Below, piece by piece: positions 47,194 to 55,484 of a stretch of DNA of 64,000 nt (positions are counted from its first letter, which is position 1; each line of letters begins with the position of its first letter). Source of the stretch: Pseudomonas cremoricolorata DSM 17059 = NBRC 16634 (GTDB lineage: Bacteria > Pseudomonadota > Gammaproteobacteria > Pseudomonadales > Pseudomonadaceae); the NCBI RefSeq assembly GCF_000425745.1, contig NZ_AUEA01000001.1:186001-250000 (forward strand), read 5' to 3'. A program made the position numbers and the translations under genes. The notes under the pieces were generated by a model, which was given only the letters and a program-made list of their open reading frames with translations, made no database searches and was not told the DNA's origin.

Positions 47194-47948
47194 TTTCCAG
47201 GTTTCAGGGCCAGCGCCACCTCACCCAAGTGCCCGCCATGCGGGCCGAAACTGCGCTCTATCAGTTGGCGATTGCCGTGGGCATCGCACAGCAGCACGGT
47301 ACTGGCACGGGTGCCGTAGTGCGGGCTGGCGATGAACACGCTCGACAACAAGCGCTCGGTTTCGCGGCCCACGCCGGTGTCAGGCAGTGCACTGTCGGCG
47401 GGGCGTTGGTCGTCGCTCAGCAGCGCCAGCAGGCGATCGGCGTGCGGCGCCGCCAACTCGGCGCGCAGCCCTTCCCGAGCCTTGTGCAATTTCGGCCACG
47501 GCGTATCGAGCGCTGCGTTGCTCAAGCCATACACACCCGGTTCGAGCAGGCGCGGCTGTGCCTCGAGCGCATTGAGGTAGCCCAGGTGCTGGCCATCGCC
47601 GACCAGCAGGTTGAACCCTGCATACTCGCCGGCCCGCGGCGCTAGCGCGTTCAGGTACTGCGCGGCGCTGAGCTGCCCGCGCAGAAAGCCCGCCACCAGC
47701 TCGCCACGCGAGCGCAGGCCAGTGGCGAGGTGCGGGTCGCGGATGTTGGTGAGGGCGGCAAAGCGCCCCCCGGCCGCGACGCCGAGCCAGCTGCCGCCTG
47801 CTTGCAGGTCGCGCCCGGCATGCACGCCGGGGGCATCGTCCCAGGCCGCCAGGGGCTGGGTAGGGCGGGCGTAGAACTCGTCACGGTTGGCCGCGACGAT
47901 CAGCGGCAGGGCATGGCCCGGCTGCCAGGCAAAAACGATCAGGCACAT
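47190..47948 (-). CDS. NRDE-family (TANGO2-like) protein
   Basis: A 252-residue protein of the NRDE/TANGO2 family. It starts MCLIVFAWQPGHALPLIVAA and contains the signature ANRDEFYARPTQPLA, with Cys2 placed like an N-terminal nucleophile. The cellular role is not settled; TANGO2 homologues are linked to heme or lipid handling. The ATG at 47948 is chosen because the Cys is invariant at position 2; the frame is open to 48137. It overlaps the ptsP end by four bases. Confidence 0.87.
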   Translation of the reverse strand: MCLIVFAWQPGHALPLIVAANRDEFYARPTQPLAAWDDAPGVHAGRDLQAGGSWLGVAAGGRFAALTNIRDPHLATGLRSRGELVAGFLRGQLSAAQYLNALAPRAGEYAGFNLLVGDGQHLGYLNALEAQPRLLEPGVYGLSNAALDTPWPKLHKAREGLRAELAAPHADRLLALLSDDQRPADSALPDTGVGRETERLLSSVFIASPHYGTRASTVLLCDAHGNRQLIERSFGPHGGHLGEVALALKPGN

Positions 47949-48135
47949 TCGAAGGTCTCCGATTACTGCCACTGTAGCGGCGTTGGCCAAAGACTTCACT
48001 AGAGCCTCAGCCTTTGCTTCCGTTACCATGCCCAACTGATTTTCCCAGGGACGGCTTAGCGTTCGTCTCAATGCCGGCCCACGCATTCGTTCGCAGGCGG
48101 CCTCAGTTCTGTGATGTGAACCATAAGGAATCACC

Positions 48136-48945
48136 ATGCTGCCTTACCCGCAGATCGACCCCGTGGCTCTGGCCATCGGGCCGCTGAAAATTCACTGGTA
48201 CGGCCTGATGTACCTGGTCGGCATTGGCGGTGCCTGGCTGCTCGCCTCGCGCCGGCTCAACCGCTTCGATCCGACCTGGAGCCGCGAGAAACTCTCCGAC
48301 CTGGTGTTCTGGCTGTCGATGGGGGTGATCGTCGGCGGGCGCCTGGGCTATGTGCTGTTCTATGACCTGCACGCCTACCTGAGCAATCCGACGTTGATCT
48401 TCGAGGTATGGAAGGGCGGCATGTCGTTCCACGGCGGGTTCATCGGGGTGATGCTGGCGGCGCTGTGGTTCGGCAAACGCAACAACAAGTCGTTCTTCGA
48501 GCTGATGGACTTCGTCGCACCGATGGTGCCGATCGGTCTGGGCGCCGGGCGCATCGGCAACTTCATCAATGCCGAACTGTGGGGCAAGCCGACCGACGTG
48601 CCGTGGGCGATGATCTTCCCGCCGTTCAGCGATCCGGCGCAGTTGCCGCGCCACCCTTCGCAGCTGTACCAGTTCGCCCTCGAAGGCGTAGCGCTGTTCC
48701 TGGTGCTGTGGTTCTACTCGCGCAAACCGCGCCCGACCATGGCAGTGTCCGGCATGTTCGCGCTGTTCTACGGCATCTTCCGCTTCATCGTCGAGTTCTA
48801 CCGGGTGCCGGATGCGCAGCTCGGCTATCTGGCGTTCGGCTGGCTGACCATGGGTCAGTTGCTCTGCGTGCCAATGATCGTCGCCGGCCTTGCCATGATC
48901 TGGTGGGCCTATAATCGCAAGCCCACGGCAACATCCGCCCATTGA
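48136..48945 (+). CDS. lgt: Phosphatidylglycerol-prolipoprotein diacylglyceryl transferase
   Basis: A 269-residue integral membrane enzyme that adds diacylglycerol to the lipobox cysteine of prolipoproteins. The Lgt signature is [20 protein letters not shown], with the catalytic arginines also in [12 protein letters not shown] and the HGG of [14 protein letters not shown] is seven bases before the ATG. thyA follows after 47 bases on the same strand, the classic lgt-thyA order of gammaproteobacteria. Confidence 0.96.
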   Translation: MLPYPQIDPVALAIGPLKIHWYGLMYLVGIGGAWLLASRRLNRFDPTWSREKLSDLVFWLSMGVIVGGRLGYVLFYDLHAYLSNPTLIFEVWKGGMSFHGGFIGVMLAALWFGKRNNKSFFELMDFVAPMVPIGLGAGRIGNFINAELWGKPTDVPWAMIFPPFSDPAQLPRHPSQLYQFALEGVALFLVLWFYSRKPRPTMAVSGMFALFYGIFRFIVEFYRVPDAQLGYLAFGWLTMGQLLCVPMIVAGLAMIWWAYNRKPTATSAH

Positions 48946-48992
48946 TCCACACGGCAGGGGTGATCCCTCTGCCGCTTCGCTACAGGTAGGCC

Positions 48993-49964
48993 ATGAAACA
49001 GTATCTAGACCTGGTCCGTGACGTGATCGACAACGGCACGCTTCAGGAAAACCGCACCGGCATCCGCACCATAAGCCGGCCCGGCGCCATGCTGCGCTTC
49101 GACCTGCAGCAAGGTTTTCCGGCCATCACCACGCGCCGGCTGGCGTTCAAGTCGGCGATCGGCGAGATGGTCGGCTTCCTGCGCGGAGTGAACAACGCCG
49201 CGCGCTTCCGCGAGCTGGGCTGCAAGGTCTGGGACCAGAACGCCAACGAAAATGCCCAGTGGCTGGCCAACCCGTTCCGTCAGGGCGAAGACGACCTCGG
49301 CGAAATCTACGGCGTGCAGTGGCGCAAATGGCCGGGCTACAAGCGCATCGCGCTGAGCAACCCGGCCGCCATCGCCATGGCCGAGCAGCAAGGCTATCGC
49401 AGCATTGCCCGCGATGAAGAAGACGGCCAGGGCTTCGTCATTCTGTACAAGGCCATCGATCAGGTGCGCCAGTGCCTGGATACCATCGTCAACGACCCCG
49501 GCAGCCGCCGCATCCTGTTCCACGGCTGGAATTGCGCGCAGCTCGACGAAATGGCCCTGCCGCCGTGCCACCTGCTGTACCAGTTCCACGCCGACGCAAG
49601 CAAACGCGAGCTGTCGCTGACCTTGTACATCCGCTCCAACGACCTGGGCCTCGGCACCCCGTTCAACCTCACCGAGGGCGCTGCGCTGCTGTCGCTGTTC
49701 GCCCGCCTCACCGGCTACACGCCGCGCTGGTTCACCTATTTCATCGGTGATGCGCACGTCTATGAAAACCACCTCGACATGCTCAACGAGCAGTTCAGCC
49801 GCACGCCCATGGCGGCGCCGAAGCTGGTGATCAGTGAGCGCGTGCCCGAATTCGCCAAGACCGGCCAGTACCAGCCCGAATGGCTGGAGCTGATCGAACC
49901 CAGCGATTTCACCCTGGAAGGTTACGAGCATCACCCGCCGCTGACGGCGCCGATGGCGGTCTGA
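48993..49964 (+). CDS. thyA: Thymidylate synthase
   Basis: A 323-residue folate-dependent enzyme that methylates dUMP to dTMP. The nucleophile is Cys192 in [13 protein letters not shown], and other marks are [14 protein letters not shown] and [12 protein letters not shown]. It is about 60 residues longer than the 264-residue E. coli enzyme, most of the extra lying between [11 protein letters not shown] and [11 protein letters not shown]; long forms of this kind are usual in Pseudomonas. Confidence 0.95.
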   Translation: MKQYLDLVRDVIDNGTLQENRTGIRTISRPGAMLRFDLQQGFPAITTRRLAFKSAIGEMVGFLRGVNNAARFRELGCKVWDQNANENAQWLANPFRQGEDDLGEIYGVQWRKWPGYKRIALSNPAAIAMAEQQGYRSIARDEEDGQGFVILYKAIDQVRQCLDTIVNDPGSRRILFHGWNCAQLDEMALPPCHLLYQFHADASKRELSLTLYIRSNDLGLGTPFNLTEGAALLSLFARLTGYTPRWFTYFIGDAHVYENHLDMLNEQFSRTPMAAPKLVISERVPEFAKTGQYQPEWLELIEPSDFTLEGYEHHPPLTAPMAV

Positions 49965-49989
49965 GGTCGCGCGTTAGCGCGCAGGTGCG

Positions 49990-50409
49990 TCAGCCCTGCG
50001 CGGTGATCTCGGGGTGCGCGGTGTAGCAGACGAAGCACAGCTTGTTGCCCTCGGGGTCGCGGCAGTAGGCGCCGTAGTAGTCCTCGGCGTAGTGCGGCCG
50101 GAGCCCGGGCGCGCCTTCGTCGATACCGCCCAGGGCCAGGGCGGTGGCCCACGCCTGATCGACCGCTTCGCTGGAACTCGCCAGGAAGCTGACTTGGGTG
50201 CCATTGCCCCAGGTCGCGGGCAGGCCGTTGATCGGCAGCTGGATATAGAACCTGCGCCAGGCCACGGCCTTGTCATGCCAGCCCGCGCCGGTCGGGCCGC
50301 CATCGTGGGGCTCTTCGATGCGCTCGAGCCCGAGCGGTGCCAGCACGGCATCGTAGAAGGCCGTCATGCCGGAGAGGTCTTTCGCGCCGAGTTGGATATG
50401 GCTGAACAT
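49990..50409 (-). CDS. VOC-superfamily (glyoxalase/bleomycin-resistance fold) protein
   Basis: A 139-residue protein of two beta-alpha-beta-beta-beta modules. The first begins MFSHIQLGAKDLSGMTAFYD and the second carries YGAYCRDPEGNKLCFVCYT, the usual VOC ending with a metal-type Glu. Metal ligands and ligand class cannot be fixed. It is convergent with thyA and lies 39 bases downstream of cadR on the same strand, but a functional tie to cadmium is not shown. Confidence 0.85.
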   Translation of the reverse strand: MFSHIQLGAKDLSGMTAFYDAVLAPLGLERIEEPHDGGPTGAGWHDKAVAWRRFYIQLPINGLPATWGNGTQVSFLASSSEAVDQAWATALALGGIDEGAPGLRPHYAEDYYGAYCRDPEGNKLCFVCYTAHPEITAQG

Positions 50410-50448
50410 CGCTCGCTCCTTGTCGCTGAAGTGATGGTGGGTACGGGC

Positions 50449-50892
50449 TCAGTGCCCGTGGCTGCGCCCGACGTGGGAGTGTTCGGTGTCGGTCGCTGTA
50501 ACCGCGCCGTTGACCTCCAGCTGTTGCAGGATGGCGCATTCGGCGCCTTGCTGGCTGCAGCGCTGACGCAGCTCGACCAATTGCCGTTGCAGCGCCACCA
50601 GGCCGTCGATGCGCGCCTGGACATGCTCGATATGCTCATCGATCAGCGCGTTGACGCTGCCGCACTGACCTTCGGGGCGGTCGCGCAGGTTGAGCAGGCT
50701 GCGGATTTCGTCGAGGGTCATGTCCAGGGTGCGGCAGTTGCGGATGAAGGTCAGCCGCTCGACATGCGCCTGGGTGTAGAGCCGGTAGTTGCCGTCGCTG
50801 CGCGCCGGTTCCGGCAGCAGGCGTTCGCGCTCGTAGTACCGGATGGTCTCGACGGCGCAGTCGGTGGCCTTGGCCAGTTCGCCAATCTTCAT
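50449..50892 (-). CDS. cadR: Cd(II)/Pb(II)-responsive MerR-family regulator CadR
   Basis: A 147-residue MerR-type regulator. The N-terminal winged helix starts MKIGELAKATDCAVETIRYY, followed by a long dimerisation helix. Cys77 (EGQCGSV), Cys112 and Cys119 (RCSQQGAEC) form the metal site at the positions known for CadR, and the C-terminus is His-rich (EHSHVGRSHGH), which in P. putida CadR makes a second metal site. It should twist the divergent cadA promoter into an active form when Cd binds. Confidence 0.95.
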   Translation of the reverse strand: MKIGELAKATDCAVETIRYYERERLLPEPARSDGNYRLYTQAHVERLTFIRNCRTLDMTLDEIRSLLNLRDRPEGQCGSVNALIDEHIEHVQARIDGLVALQRQLVELRQRCSQQGAECAILQQLEVNGAVTATDTEHSHVGRSHGH

Positions 50893-50913
50893 CGCTGATC
50901 TCCACAGGAAGGC

Positions 50914-50944
50914 TTGACCCTATAGTGGCTACAGGGTGTTCACT
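50914..50944 (+). promoter_or_regulatory. MerR-type cadA promoter with CadR operator
   Basis: A -35 box TTGACC (50914-50919) is followed by an over-long spacer of 19 bases to a weak -10 TTCACT (50939-50944). The spacer holds a dyad with arms ACCCTATAG (50917-50925) and CTACAGGGT (50929-50937), differing from perfect symmetry at one base. The long spacer and centred dyad are the hallmark of MerR-family control. Confidence 0.88.
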
Positions 50945-50974
50945 TGGCAACAGGTGCACATTAAGGACGCGTCC

Positions 50975-53269
50975 ATGAACCAGCCTGTCAGCCCGCCGAC
51001 CCAACACGATCACGATCACGATCACGATCACGATCACGATCACGATCACGATCACGCCCATGCGCCCGAGCAGGCGCATACCGGGCATGCCCACGCCCAC
51101 GCCGCCGGCAGTTGCTGCAGCGCCGCCGCCGCGCCTGCGCAGGTGCAGCTCATCGCGCACAGCAGCGCTGACGCCCGGCTCAGCCGCTTTCGCATCGAGG
51201 CCATGGACTGCCCGACCGAGCAGACGCTGATCCAGGACAAACTCAGCAAGCAGCCGGGCATCGAGCAGCTGGAATTCAACCTGATCAACCGCGTGCTTGG
51301 CGTGCGCCACACCTTGGCCGGCACCGAGCCGATTGAGCAGGCCATCGCCAGCCTGGGCATGCATGCCGAGCCGCTGGAAGGCGACGCCGAGGTCGGCGCT
51401 GCGGTAGCCGCGCCCACGCGCTGGTGGCCGCTGGCGTTGTCTGGCCTGGCGGCGCTGGCTGCCGAAGTGGTGCATTTCACCGGGCTTGCCCCCGAGTGGC
51501 TGGTGGCCGCCCTGGCGCTGGCGGCGATTCTCGGCTGCGGCCTGGGCACCTATAAAAAGGGCTGGATCGCCCTGAAGAACCGCAACCTCAACATCAACGC
51601 GCTGATGAGCATCGCCGTGACCGGCGCGGTGCTGATCGGCCAGTGGCCGGAAGCGGCCATGGTCATGGTGCTGTTCAGCGTTGCCGAGCTGATCGAAGCG
51701 CGCTCGCTGGACCGCGCGCGTAACGCCATCGGTGGGCTGATGCAGCTAAGCCCCGACCTTGCCACCGTGCGTGAGGCCGACGGCCAGTGGCGCGAAGTGG
51801 ACGTGCGTGAAGTCGCTGTCGGCGCAGTGGTGCGGGTCAAGCCAGGCGAGCGCATTGGCCTGGACGGCGAGGTGCTCAGCGGGCAATCGAGTGTCGATCA
51901 GGCGCCGATCACCGGCGAAAGCCTGCCGGTGGAAAAGACCGTCGGCGACAAGCTGTTCGCCGGCACCATCAACCAGGCCGGGGCGCTGGAGTATCGCGTC
52001 ACCGCAGCGGCCGGGCAGTCGACCCTGGCACGGATCATCAAGGCGGTGGAAGAAGCCCAGGGCAGCCGCGCGCCGACCCAGCGCTTCGTCGACCGCTTCT
52101 CACGCATCTACACCCCGGCGGTGTTCGCCGTGGCCCTGGCGATCGCCGTGCTGCCACCGCTGTTCGGCGCCGGCGCGTGGTTCGACTGGATCTACCGCGC
52201 CCTGGTGCTGCTGGTGGTGGCGTGCCCCTGCGCGCTGGTGATTTCCACCCCGGTGACCATCGTCAGTGGCCTGGCGGCTGCGGCGCGCAAGGGCATTCTG
52301 GTCAAGGGCGGGGTGTACCTGGAAGGCGGGCGCAAGCTCGATTTCCTGGCACTGGACAAGACCGGCACGATCACCCACGGCAGGCCGGTACAGACCGACT
52401 TCCACCTGCTCGACTCGCGTTTCGAAGGCCGCGCTCAGGCGCTGGGCGCAAGCCTGGGCGAGCGCTCCGACCATCCGGTATCTCGCGCCATCGCCCAGTT
52501 CGCCCGCGAGCCGAATCAGCCACTGAGTGAGGTGCAGGATTTCGCCGCGCTGGCCGGGCGGGGCGTGCGCGGCGAGATCGACGGCGTGCGCTATCACTTG
52601 GGCAACCACCGCCTGGTGGAAGAGCTGGGGCTGTGCTCACCCGAGCTCGAAGCCCGGCTCGATGGCCTCGAGCGTCAGGGCAAGACCGTGGTGCTGCTGC
52701 TCGATGACAGCGGCCCACTGGCGCTGTTCGCCGTGGCCGATACGGTCAAGGAAAGCAGCCGTCAGGCGATTGCCGAGCTGCACGAGCTGGGTATCAAGAC
52801 CCTCATGCTCACCGGCGACAACCCGCACACTGCGCAGGCCATCGCCGCCCAGGTGGGCATCGACCGCGCCGAGGGCAATCTGCTGCCGGCCGACAAGCTC
52901 GCCGCCATCGAGGCGCTGTACGCACAAGGCCATCGCGCCGGGATGGTCGGTGACGGCATCAACGACGCCCCGGCGCTGGCACGTGCCGAGATCGGCTTCG
53001 CCATGGCCGCAGCCGGCACCGACACCGCCATCGAGACCGCCGACGTGGCGCTGATGGACGACGACCTGCGCAAGATTCCGGCGTTCGTGCGCCTGTCACG
53101 GCAGACAGCGGCGATTCTCACCCAGAACATCGTGCTGGCCCTGGGCATCAAGGCGATCTTCCTCGCTATCACCTTCGCCGGCCTGGCCACCATGTGGATG
53201 GCGGTGTTCGCCGACATGGGCGTGAGCTTGCTGGTGGTGTTCAACGGGTTGCGCTTGCTGCGCAAGTAG
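50975..53269 (+). CDS. cadA: Cd(II)/Zn(II)/Pb(II)-exporting P1B-type ATPase CadA
   Basis: A 764-residue heavy-metal efflux pump. The N-terminus has a His-Asp repeat (about 11-27), more His and a Cys-Cys pair (GSCCSAAAA), then an HMA-like domain whose motif is reduced to DCPTEQ with one cysteine. The membrane metal site CPC occurs in VACPCALVISTP (about 415), the phosphorylated Asp461 in DKTGTITHG, and the hinge in MVGDGINDAPALA. ATG 50975 is chosen over an earlier frame start. Controlled by divergent CadR. Confidence 0.95.
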   Translation: MNQPVSPPTQHDHDHDHDHDHDHDHDHAHAPEQAHTGHAHAHAAGSCCSAAAAPAQVQLIAHSSADARLSRFRIEAMDCPTEQTLIQDKLSKQPGIEQLEFNLINRVLGVRHTLAGTEPIEQAIASLGMHAEPLEGDAEVGAAVAAPTRWWPLALSGLAALAAEVVHFTGLAPEWLVAALALAAILGCGLGTYKKGWIALKNRNLNINALMSIAVTGAVLIGQWPEAAMVMVLFSVAELIEARSLDRARNAIGGLMQLSPDLATVREADGQWREVDVREVAVGAVVRVKPGERIGLDGEVLSGQSSVDQAPITGESLPVEKTVGDKLFAGTINQAGALEYRVTAAAGQSTLARIIKAVEEAQGSRAPTQRFVDRFSRIYTPAVFAVALAIAVLPPLFGAGAWFDWIYRALVLLVVACPCALVISTPVTIVSGLAAAARKGILVKGGVYLEGGRKLDFLALDKTGTITHGRPVQTDFHLLDSRFEGRAQALGASLGERSDHPVSRAIAQFAREPNQPLSEVQDFAALAGRGVRGEIDGVRYHLGNHRLVEELGLCSPELEARLDGLERQGKTVVLLLDDSGPLALFAVADTVKESSRQAIAELHELGIKTLMLTGDNPHTAQAIAAQVGIDRAEGNLLPADKLAAIEALYAQGHRAGMVGDGINDAPALARAEIGFAMAAAGTDTAIETADVALMDDDLRKIPAFVRLSRQTAAILTQNIVLALGIKAIFLAITFAGLATMWMAVFADMGVSLLVVFNGLRLLRK
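51005..51052 (+). repeat. Eight perfect CACGAT hexamers encoding (His-Asp)8
   Basis: CACGAT is repeated eight times without change inside the 5' end of cadA, giving alternating His and Asp. The repeat is in frame, so gain or loss of units by slippage changes only the length of the metal-binding tail. Confidence 0.96.
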
Positions 53270-53275
53270 CGCCGC

Positions 53276-53938
53276 TTAAAGTCCATCCAGAAGCGTGCGG
53301 TAGTCATCCACCGCATCGAACTCCTGGGTATCTCTGATCGCCGCCTTGCTGTCCGGTTGAAGAACCGCCAGCAGGTGAGCGACACCGAAGCGCCGGGCGC
53401 TGCGCAGAATCGCCAGGGTGTCGTCGATGAACAGGCTGCGCGAAGGCTCGAAGCCGATGTCGGCGTGCAGCGCATCCCAGAACTGCGGGCTTTCCTTGGG
53501 GAAGCCGTAGTCATGTGAGCTGATCAGCCGCTCGAAATACGGCGCCAGCTCCACCCGCTCAAGCTTCAGCGACAGCGAGTCGCGGTGCGCGTTGGTGATC
53601 AGTACCACGCGCTTGCCGGCGTCGCGGATCGCCGTCAGAAACGGCCCGGCATCCGGGCGCAGGGCGATCAGCTCGGCCAGCTCCTGTTTGAGTTCGCGAA
53701 TCGGCAGGCGCAGTTCGCGGCTCCAGAAATCCAGGCAGTACCAGTTCAGCGTGCCGGCATTGCGCTCGAACAACGGTTGCAGCTCCAGCTCGGCCATCGC
53801 CCGGCTGACGCCGTGCAGTTCAGCGTAGCGCTGGGGCAGGTGCTGCATCCAGAACTGGTTGTCGTAGTGCAGATCGAGCAGGGTGCCGTCCATGTCGAGC
53901 AGGACGGTATCGATCTCGGACCAGGGAAGAAGTGCCAT
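53276..53938 (-). CDS. HAD-family GMP/IMP nucleotidase (YrfG-like)
   Basis: A 220-residue HAD hydrolase. Motif I is TVLLDMDGTLLDLHYDNQFW with Asp15 and Asp17, motif II is VVLITNAHRDS, and the late acidic motif is LFIDDTLAILRSA. The text LDLHYDNQFWMQHLPQRYAE is typical of YrfG, which dephosphorylates GMP and IMP. The gene lies beside nudE as in other gammaproteobacteria. The start is ATG 53938; the frame is open well into the divergent gene but that part is a shadow. Confidence 0.9.
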   Translation of the reverse strand: MALLPWSEIDTVLLDMDGTLLDLHYDNQFWMQHLPQRYAELHGVSRAMAELELQPLFERNAGTLNWYCLDFWSRELRLPIRELKQELAELIALRPDAGPFLTAIRDAGKRVVLITNAHRDSLSLKLERVELAPYFERLISSHDYGFPKESPQFWDALHADIGFEPSRSLFIDDTLAILRSARRFGVAHLLAVLQPDSKAAIRDTQEFDAVDDYRTLLDGL

Positions 53939-54001
53939 GGGAAACTCTCGTTCAGTCAGCAAGCCACGGTATAGTAACCCGTTCACGTCTAGGAGCCTGC
54001 C

Positions 54002-54568
54002 ATGCGCGAGAAACCCACCGTCCTGAGCCGCGAGATCGTCGCCAGCAGTCATCTGTTTCGCGTCGAAGCGGTGCAGTTGCGCTTCAGCAACGGCACCGAG
54101 CGCACCTACGAGCGTCTGGTCGGACGCGGCACCGGGCATGGCGCCGTGATGATCGTGGCGATGCTCGATGGCGAACGGGCGTTGCTGGTCGAGGAATATT
54201 GCGGCGGCACCGATGCCTACGAGCTGTCGCTGCCCAAGGGCCTGATCGAGCCGGGTGAAGACGTGCTGGCCGCCGCCAACCGTGAGCTCAAGGAGGAAGC
54301 CGGTTATGGTGCCCGCGAGCTGGAACACCTGACCGAGCTGTCGTTGTCGCCTGGCTACATGAGCCAGAAAATTCAGGTGGTGCTGGCTACAGACCTGTAC
54401 GAAGAACGCCTGGAGGGCGATGAGCCCGAGCCGATGCGCGTCGACACGGTCAATCTACGCGAGCTGTCCGCCCTCGCCACCCACCCGCAGTTCTCCGAAG
54501 GCCGTGCCCTGGCGGCGCTGTACCTGGTGCGTGATCTGCTCACTCAACGAGGCCTGCTCAGCGCATGA
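54002..54568 (+). CDS. nudE: ADP-compounds hydrolase NudE
   Basis: A 188-residue Nudix enzyme acting on ADP-ribose, AP3A and NADH. The Nudix box runs from GLIEPGEDVLAAANRELKEE to AG, and the lead-in LVEEYCGGTDAYELSLPKG matches NudE. AGGAG lies seven bases before the ATG, and TATAGT (53971-53976) may be the -10 element. Its stop overlaps the cysQ start (ATGA), giving a nudE-cysQ unit. Confidence 0.92.
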   Translation: MREKPTVLSREIVASSHLFRVEAVQLRFSNGTERTYERLVGRGTGHGAVMIVAMLDGERALLVEEYCGGTDAYELSLPKGLIEPGEDVLAAANRELKEEAGYGARELEHLTELSLSPGYMSQKIQVVLATDLYEERLEGDEPEPMRVDTVNLRELSALATHPQFSEGRALAALYLVRDLLTQRGLLSA

Positions 54569-55392
54569 ATCAGCAACGACTACTCGCCGAGGTGGTGACC
54601 CTCGCACAACGTGCCGGCGAGGCGATTCTGCCGTTCTGGCGCGCCGATGTGGCGGTCACCGCCAAGGCCGATGATTCGCCGGTAACCGCCGCTGATCTGG
54701 CCGCGCACCACGTCATCGTCGCCGGCCTGCAGGCCCTGACCCCGGACATTCCGGTGCTCTCGGAGGAAGACTGCGGCATCGCCCTGGAGCAGCGTCAGAG
54801 CTGGCAGCGCTGGTGGCTGGTCGATCCGCTGGATGGCACCAAGGAGTTCATCGCTGGTAGCGAAGAATTCACCGTCAACATCGCCCTGATCGAGCGCGGT
54901 GAAGTGGTGTTCGGTGTGGTGTCGATGCCGATCAATGGCCGCTGCTACTTCGGTGGCCGTGCATTGGGAGCCTGGCGTGCCGAAGCCGGCGCTGCGCCCG
55001 AGGCGATCGCGGTGCGCAGCCAGCCTGGCGCCGGTGAGCGCTTCACCGTGGTCGCCAGTCGCCGGCACACCAGCCCGGCCCAGGAACTGTTGCTCGAAGG
55101 GCTGTCGGCGGCGGTCGGCGAGCTGACCCTGGCGAACATCGGTAGCTCGCTGAAGTTCTGCCTGCTGGCCGAAGGCAGCGCCGATTGTTATCCGCGCCTG
55201 GCCCCGACCTCGCAATGGGACACCGCCGCTGCGCAAGGCGTGCTGGAAGGCGCCGGCGGCGCGGTACTTGGCCTCGATGGCCAGGCATTGCAGTACCCGC
55301 CGCGCGAATCGCTGCTCAACCCGTTCTTCCTCGCCCTGCCGGCTACCGCCAGCTGGCGCGATGCTTTGATGCGGTTGGCTTCGGCGGTTTGA
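54565..55392 (+). CDS. cysQ: 3'(2'),5'-bisphosphate nucleotidase CysQ
   Basis: A 275-residue member of the inositol monophosphatase superfamily that converts 3'-phosphoadenosine 5'-phosphate, a by-product of sulfate assimilation, to AMP. The metal-binding motif is LVDPLDGTKEFIAG, preceded by LSEEDCG, and the C-terminal motif is PTSQWDTAAAQGVLEGAGG. The overlap with nudE couples translation; both products handle adenosine phosphates. Confidence 0.94.
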   Translation: MNQQRLLAEVVTLAQRAGEAILPFWRADVAVTAKADDSPVTAADLAAHHVIVAGLQALTPDIPVLSEEDCGIALEQRQSWQRWWLVDPLDGTKEFIAGSEEFTVNIALIERGEVVFGVVSMPINGRCYFGGRALGAWRAEAGAAPEAIAVRSQPGAGERFTVVASRRHTSPAQELLLEGLSAAVGELTLANIGSSLKFCLLAEGSADCYPRLAPTSQWDTAAAQGVLEGAGGAVLGLDGQALQYPPRESLLNPFFLALPATASWRDALMRLASAV

Positions 55393-55417
55393 GGCGGCTG
55401 CGGTTGATCTTGGGCCA

Positions 55418-55455
55418 TTCGCGGCTTCAGCCGCGAACGGCCGGCAAAGCCGGCC
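55418..55455. repeat. REP-like double hairpin between cysQ and the DctD-like gene
   Basis: TTCGCGGCT tc AGCCGCGAA (55418-55437) is a perfect nine-base stem, and GGCCGGC aaa GCCGGCC (55439-55455) is a second. They lie between convergent stops and may act as a two-way terminator. The first stem is of the P. putida REP type. Confidence 0.75.
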
Positions 55456-55484
55456 CAAAACCAACCATACAAGACCCTCCCCAC

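Noticed and set aside
51005..51052. CRISPR-like or satellite array
   Set aside because: The six-base units are coding, in frame in cadA, and have no spacers.
53939..54328. Upstream extension of the YrfG-like frame
   Set aside because: It overlaps the nudE gene antisense; the HAD motif I lies close behind the ATG at 53938 as expected.
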